Shown: positions 60,831 through 64,000 of the stretch, one piece after another
Layout of the letters: each line of letters opens with the position of its first letter
Position numbering within the stretch: position 1 is the stretch's first letter
Origin: Acanthaster planci
Lineage: Eukaryota; Echinodermata; Asteroidea; Valvatida; Acanthasteridae
DNA length: 64,000 nt
Reading direction: 5' to 3'
NCBI RefSeq assembly: GCF_001949145.1
Contig: NW_019091391.1
Span: 1,595,445 to 1,659,444, forward strand
The notes under the pieces: model-generated
The model's database searches: none
The model's input: the letters and a program-made list of their open reading frames with translations, nothing else
Told to the model about the DNA's origin: nothing
Made by a program: the position numbers and the translations under genes

Positions 60831-63800
60831 TGGCGGTGCCATTGTTTTTTTTAAATTGCTTTGCAGCTTTTCCCTAACTGCTACATTGCAAGCAGTAGTT
60901 GTCAAAAGCTTGTCAGACATTGCCTCAAGGAATTTGCAGTGCGCTGGGGGAAGGATACAGTTTAGCTGCGATCACAAGGACAAAGGGGGGGGCTGTTAAT
61001 GAACACCGTTTTAGTTTCTCTTTAATCCTCAGTTGTTTCACCGTTTAATACAACCACAAAACAGAAGTCTTGGATTTGCCTTCTTTGGGCATTTAAGGCT
61101 GAGTTTGGGCGGCCTGTTCTCGTATGTTCGTGGACAGCTCAATTTGTTGTTCATGGGCGGGCTGCTCAAATGCCAGGAACATACAACCAGTTACCATTGG
61201 TACTGGTAGGCCTAATAAGTGGCAAGCAACATGCAACTTGGTGGCATCCATGTATGTTTTTCGAAGGTTAATGTTTAGATAATTGGGCTGAAGTACTTTT
61301 TTATTTAAAAAGAAACATTCGTTTCCGTGTTACAGAAAATTATTAATGTTAATTTTGCAAAACTTCCCATTGTCTACAGCTTTGTAATCCATCTCGCATA
61401 CTTGTGGCTGTTCAAATATAAAAATGTCCATGAGGTTTTTCGTATGTTCCTCTAAAACCCCGAGGAGGAGGTGGTGTGTGTCCTGTTCCGAGAACAGCAT
61501 TCTTGGGTCATGTTCCCACCATTTGAACACGAGAAGAAGCAACCCGTGTCAAGGACAGGCCACTCAAACTCGACCTAGAGTGCACCAGACAGCAGGATTT
61601 GGTGTCTTTATAAAAAAAAAAAATATTTTCCGAGGGAGGATGTCCCTGGACCCCCTTGTCTGGGGATCTCAATCCTCAACCATTGTATTTCAATCCCCCC
61701 CTTTCTATCAATCTGGGTTCACTCATAGCCAAGCACCTAAGCCAAGGCTATCTGCATTATACTTGGTATAGGCAAATTAATTCTATATGGTCCAGACCAC
61801 AAATTCCAATCAGTATGGGTGGATAACAGTTAACAAAATGATCATAGACTTCCAAACCATTAAGTCTGTCTGCTTTGATCTGTTCATTCTACATTTTTCT
61901 TTGTCAAAGTCGCGTTGATTGTCAAGGAATAAATTCTTTAATATTCCATTGCAGTTCAAGGTTTTGTACCTTTTAAATTATAAATACAAATGAGTTGTAT
62001 TCTAGCTTGTTCACGTGATGAAATACCGGAGAGGATATCGCCGTCTCCGTCCACAAACATACAATTTTGCAGTAAAATATTAATGAAAATATAAATCATG
62101 ATATTTTGCATGGATTCTTTGAGTGATTACCTGGAATGTCTTCCTTGGGGTTTGAAAACTGTTTCCGTCCATAAAGATTCAGACAGTTGAAACAAAGTAT
62201 TTAACATTATAAGCTGACATTAAAGTGACTTGTAAATAAAAATATGAAATTTAAAAGTATTTAGTTATATTTGTATTGTGTATTTCTGAAGACGTCGAAC
62301 TTAACTTGGTTACATGGATATCAGTGATCAGTTTTGAACAGACTTGCAGGATTTAACCCTAAAAGAGTCGCGCCCCGGAGGAGGGCATCTCACAGCAGAA
62401 GGGGGGGGGGTAAATTCCACCCCCCCGAACTTGAAACTTTGCATGCATGTCAAAAGTACATCAGTTCAAATGTGACGTTTCAATTCAGTATGACGTAGAG
62501 TTCTGGTGGTCAGGTCATTTCATTCAGTACACTGTAAATGGTCACGCGTGTTTACCGACGCGTGCCTTGAGCACGTCAATGGGAAAACCATACCCTCTTA
62601 ATTGGCTGACCCGTCTCGGAAAAATGCGTGTTGCGCGAGAACGGCAAGTCCGATTTTCACAGTGTAAAGATGACTGCAGTGTGTTACTTAAGAATCCCCA
62701 AAAGCTGTCAGCGATGACACTGGAAAAAATGTGGAGGGAGAGTGGATTCCTTTCAGGATTAAGTTGTGAATGGGGAGTTTTATTTATGGGAGGAGCGTGC
62801 AATATTTCGAGGAGGAAGGGAATGGGTTAGCCTGCGATTCTTCCACGAAGTTTGAGATGTCTTGGCTTGAAAGGAATCGAATAGTGCCACCTCCCTTCAA
62901 AAGTGAACGGCGCTTTACGTTATGCAACTTCTTTTAGAATTTGATTGCACATGAAAACCATAGCACCGTGCAATCTTATTAAACCTCTTTGCAACTTAAA
63001 ACATATTTTTTCGCAGGAAAGATATTGTTCTTCAGTACTTGGTGCATCATTGATGGGCGTTAGGATTTCCGTTTGTCTTTGCAGCCAACATTTCAGGAAT
63101 TATAAAACCGTGTAACTGAAGATCAGGTTCCCAAACGACGCATCTTGTACCGCGGGTAGGAGGACGAACAGCTTAACGCCACGCTCATTCCACAAGGAGT
63201 GCTCTGTATGTAGTGGACTTGGGGAAACTTAAATTCCTTCCTTAACTGAAACAGAAAATGTTCTCGTTCCCAACTACCCGAGCTTCTTTGGGGTTAAAAT
63301 CACGATATTTTCTTGTATTTTCTCCCTGTGGTACTTCTCTGCAGGTGGCATGACGGTGCGTGATCTCGGGAGAATTTGGAACTTGCCGAATTAAACTGGG
63401 GCACTAAACTTCCCCATGGTGGTGCAAAACTGAAAGTGCACATTACCCTAGCTTTGGCAAGTGGTCACGTGTGTTCTGTTCTAAAGATTTGTCATGTAGC
63501 AAGCCTAGGACCAGGCTAGCTCGTGAGCAGACGGACGCGAGGTGCAACATTTTGCGCCCACTCTGTTTGCAAACCACCGCAGTTATCGGGACACGTACCG
63601 CCATTTAAATACCAGCTGGTCAAACATGTCAACGACGAATCTTCAAAATATTCGATCTTTTGTATTTACACGAAGAAAGCTCAATAATATAACCTAACGC
63701 AGTGCAACTGGAAAGTGTTCAATCTCAGGCGAATCATCAACTGCTGCCAAAGAAAGTAAGAATTCTAGCTGGGCTGTTTCCTGTCGGATTCTACCATGCA

Positions 63801-64000
63801 TTGGTCGTCGCTAGACCATTTTAATGGGGGGAGGCGAGTACCGCATGAAATTTGCTGACGGACCGTCATACAAAACGAGTATACTGTATCCCCTGTCCTT
63901 TCATCTTCATTCTCCGTTCTTGGGTGTTTTCTTTTGTTTTGCCGACAGAGCATGATTTTGCCGACAAGACTAACCCAACGGGGGGACACCCCCCCCCCAG
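60831..64000. other. STPG2-like 3' UTR and downstream DNA
   Basis: Two AATAAA signals, then intergenic sequence with G/C homopolymers (62401-62410, 63990-63999). Open frames 61330-61542 (minus) and 62447-62830 (plus) lack recognisable domains. No further gene can be supported. Confidence 0.5.
61928..62240 (+). terminator. Candidate polyadenylation signals of the STPG2-like gene
   Basis: Canonical AATAAA hexamers at 61928-61933 and 62235-62240, about 1.1 and 1.4 kb past the stop. The second is followed by T-rich sequence. Which one is used, if either, cannot be told from sequence. Confidence 0.4.

Noticed and set aside
61330-61542. Antisense 70-aa frame in the STPG2-like 3' region
   Set aside because: No recognisable motif, no splice or promoter context; probably chance in the 3' UTR.
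62447-62830. 127-aa plus-strand ORF downstream of the STPG2-like gene
   Set aside because: No family recognised, adjacent to G/C homopolymers. A real gene cannot be excluded but nothing supports it.

Overview
The window is animal nuclear DNA. It has low coding density, GT-AG introns, many dispersed repeats, one assembly gap (489 N at 40055-40543) and a single N at 55389. Two protein genes can be reconstructed. They point head to head about 3.4 kb apart: a calcium/calmodulin-dependent protein kinase II (CaMKII) on the minus strand and an STPG2-like sperm-tail PG-rich-repeat protein on the plus strand. Invertebrate-type CaMKII, tRNA-headed SINEs, many small hAT-like elements and a very high density of the palindrome TACATGTA suggest a marine invertebrate deuterostome (echinoderm or lancelet). 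The sequence alone does not settle this.

Region 1-50016 is the 5' part of the CaMKII gene. Seven exons (50016-49940, 49732-49638, 19105-19046, 13128-13074, 9872-9734, 3964-3862, 1966-1883) encode the first 204 residues, from the start codon to the middle of the kinase C-lobe. The rest of the kinase, the autoinhibitory segment, linker and hub lie beyond base 1. Intron 2 alone is about 30.5 kb. The introns hold SINE and MITE copies, several fold-back elements and clusters of TACATG-type sequence. One exon-like open frame at 27235-27447 is of unknown origin.

Region 50017-53448 is the divergent intergenic segment. It has CRE-like TGACGTGA sites close to the kinase start and a 580-bp inverted-repeat element built from short subrepeats.

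Region 53449-60830 is a complete STPG2-like gene of ten coding exons. The spliced frame is 583 residues with about twelve Pro-Gly (SHIPPO-type) repeats, and every splice junction keeps the frame. Its introns are short (about 0.25-1.8 kb), and intron 1 carries a MITE related to one inside the CaMKII gene. Region 60831-64000 is 3' UTR and downstream DNA with candidate polyadenylation signals and no further gene I can support.

The two genes are not known to work in one pathway; their adjacency is positional. CaMKII is a calcium-signalling kinase, and STPG-family proteins are linked to cilia and sperm tails. I found no novel multi-gene system. The most unusual content is the repeat architecture: the pervasive self-complementary TACATGTA sequence, which falls sharply in density to the right of about 50 kb, and a set of small inverted-repeat elements, several with visible target-site duplications.
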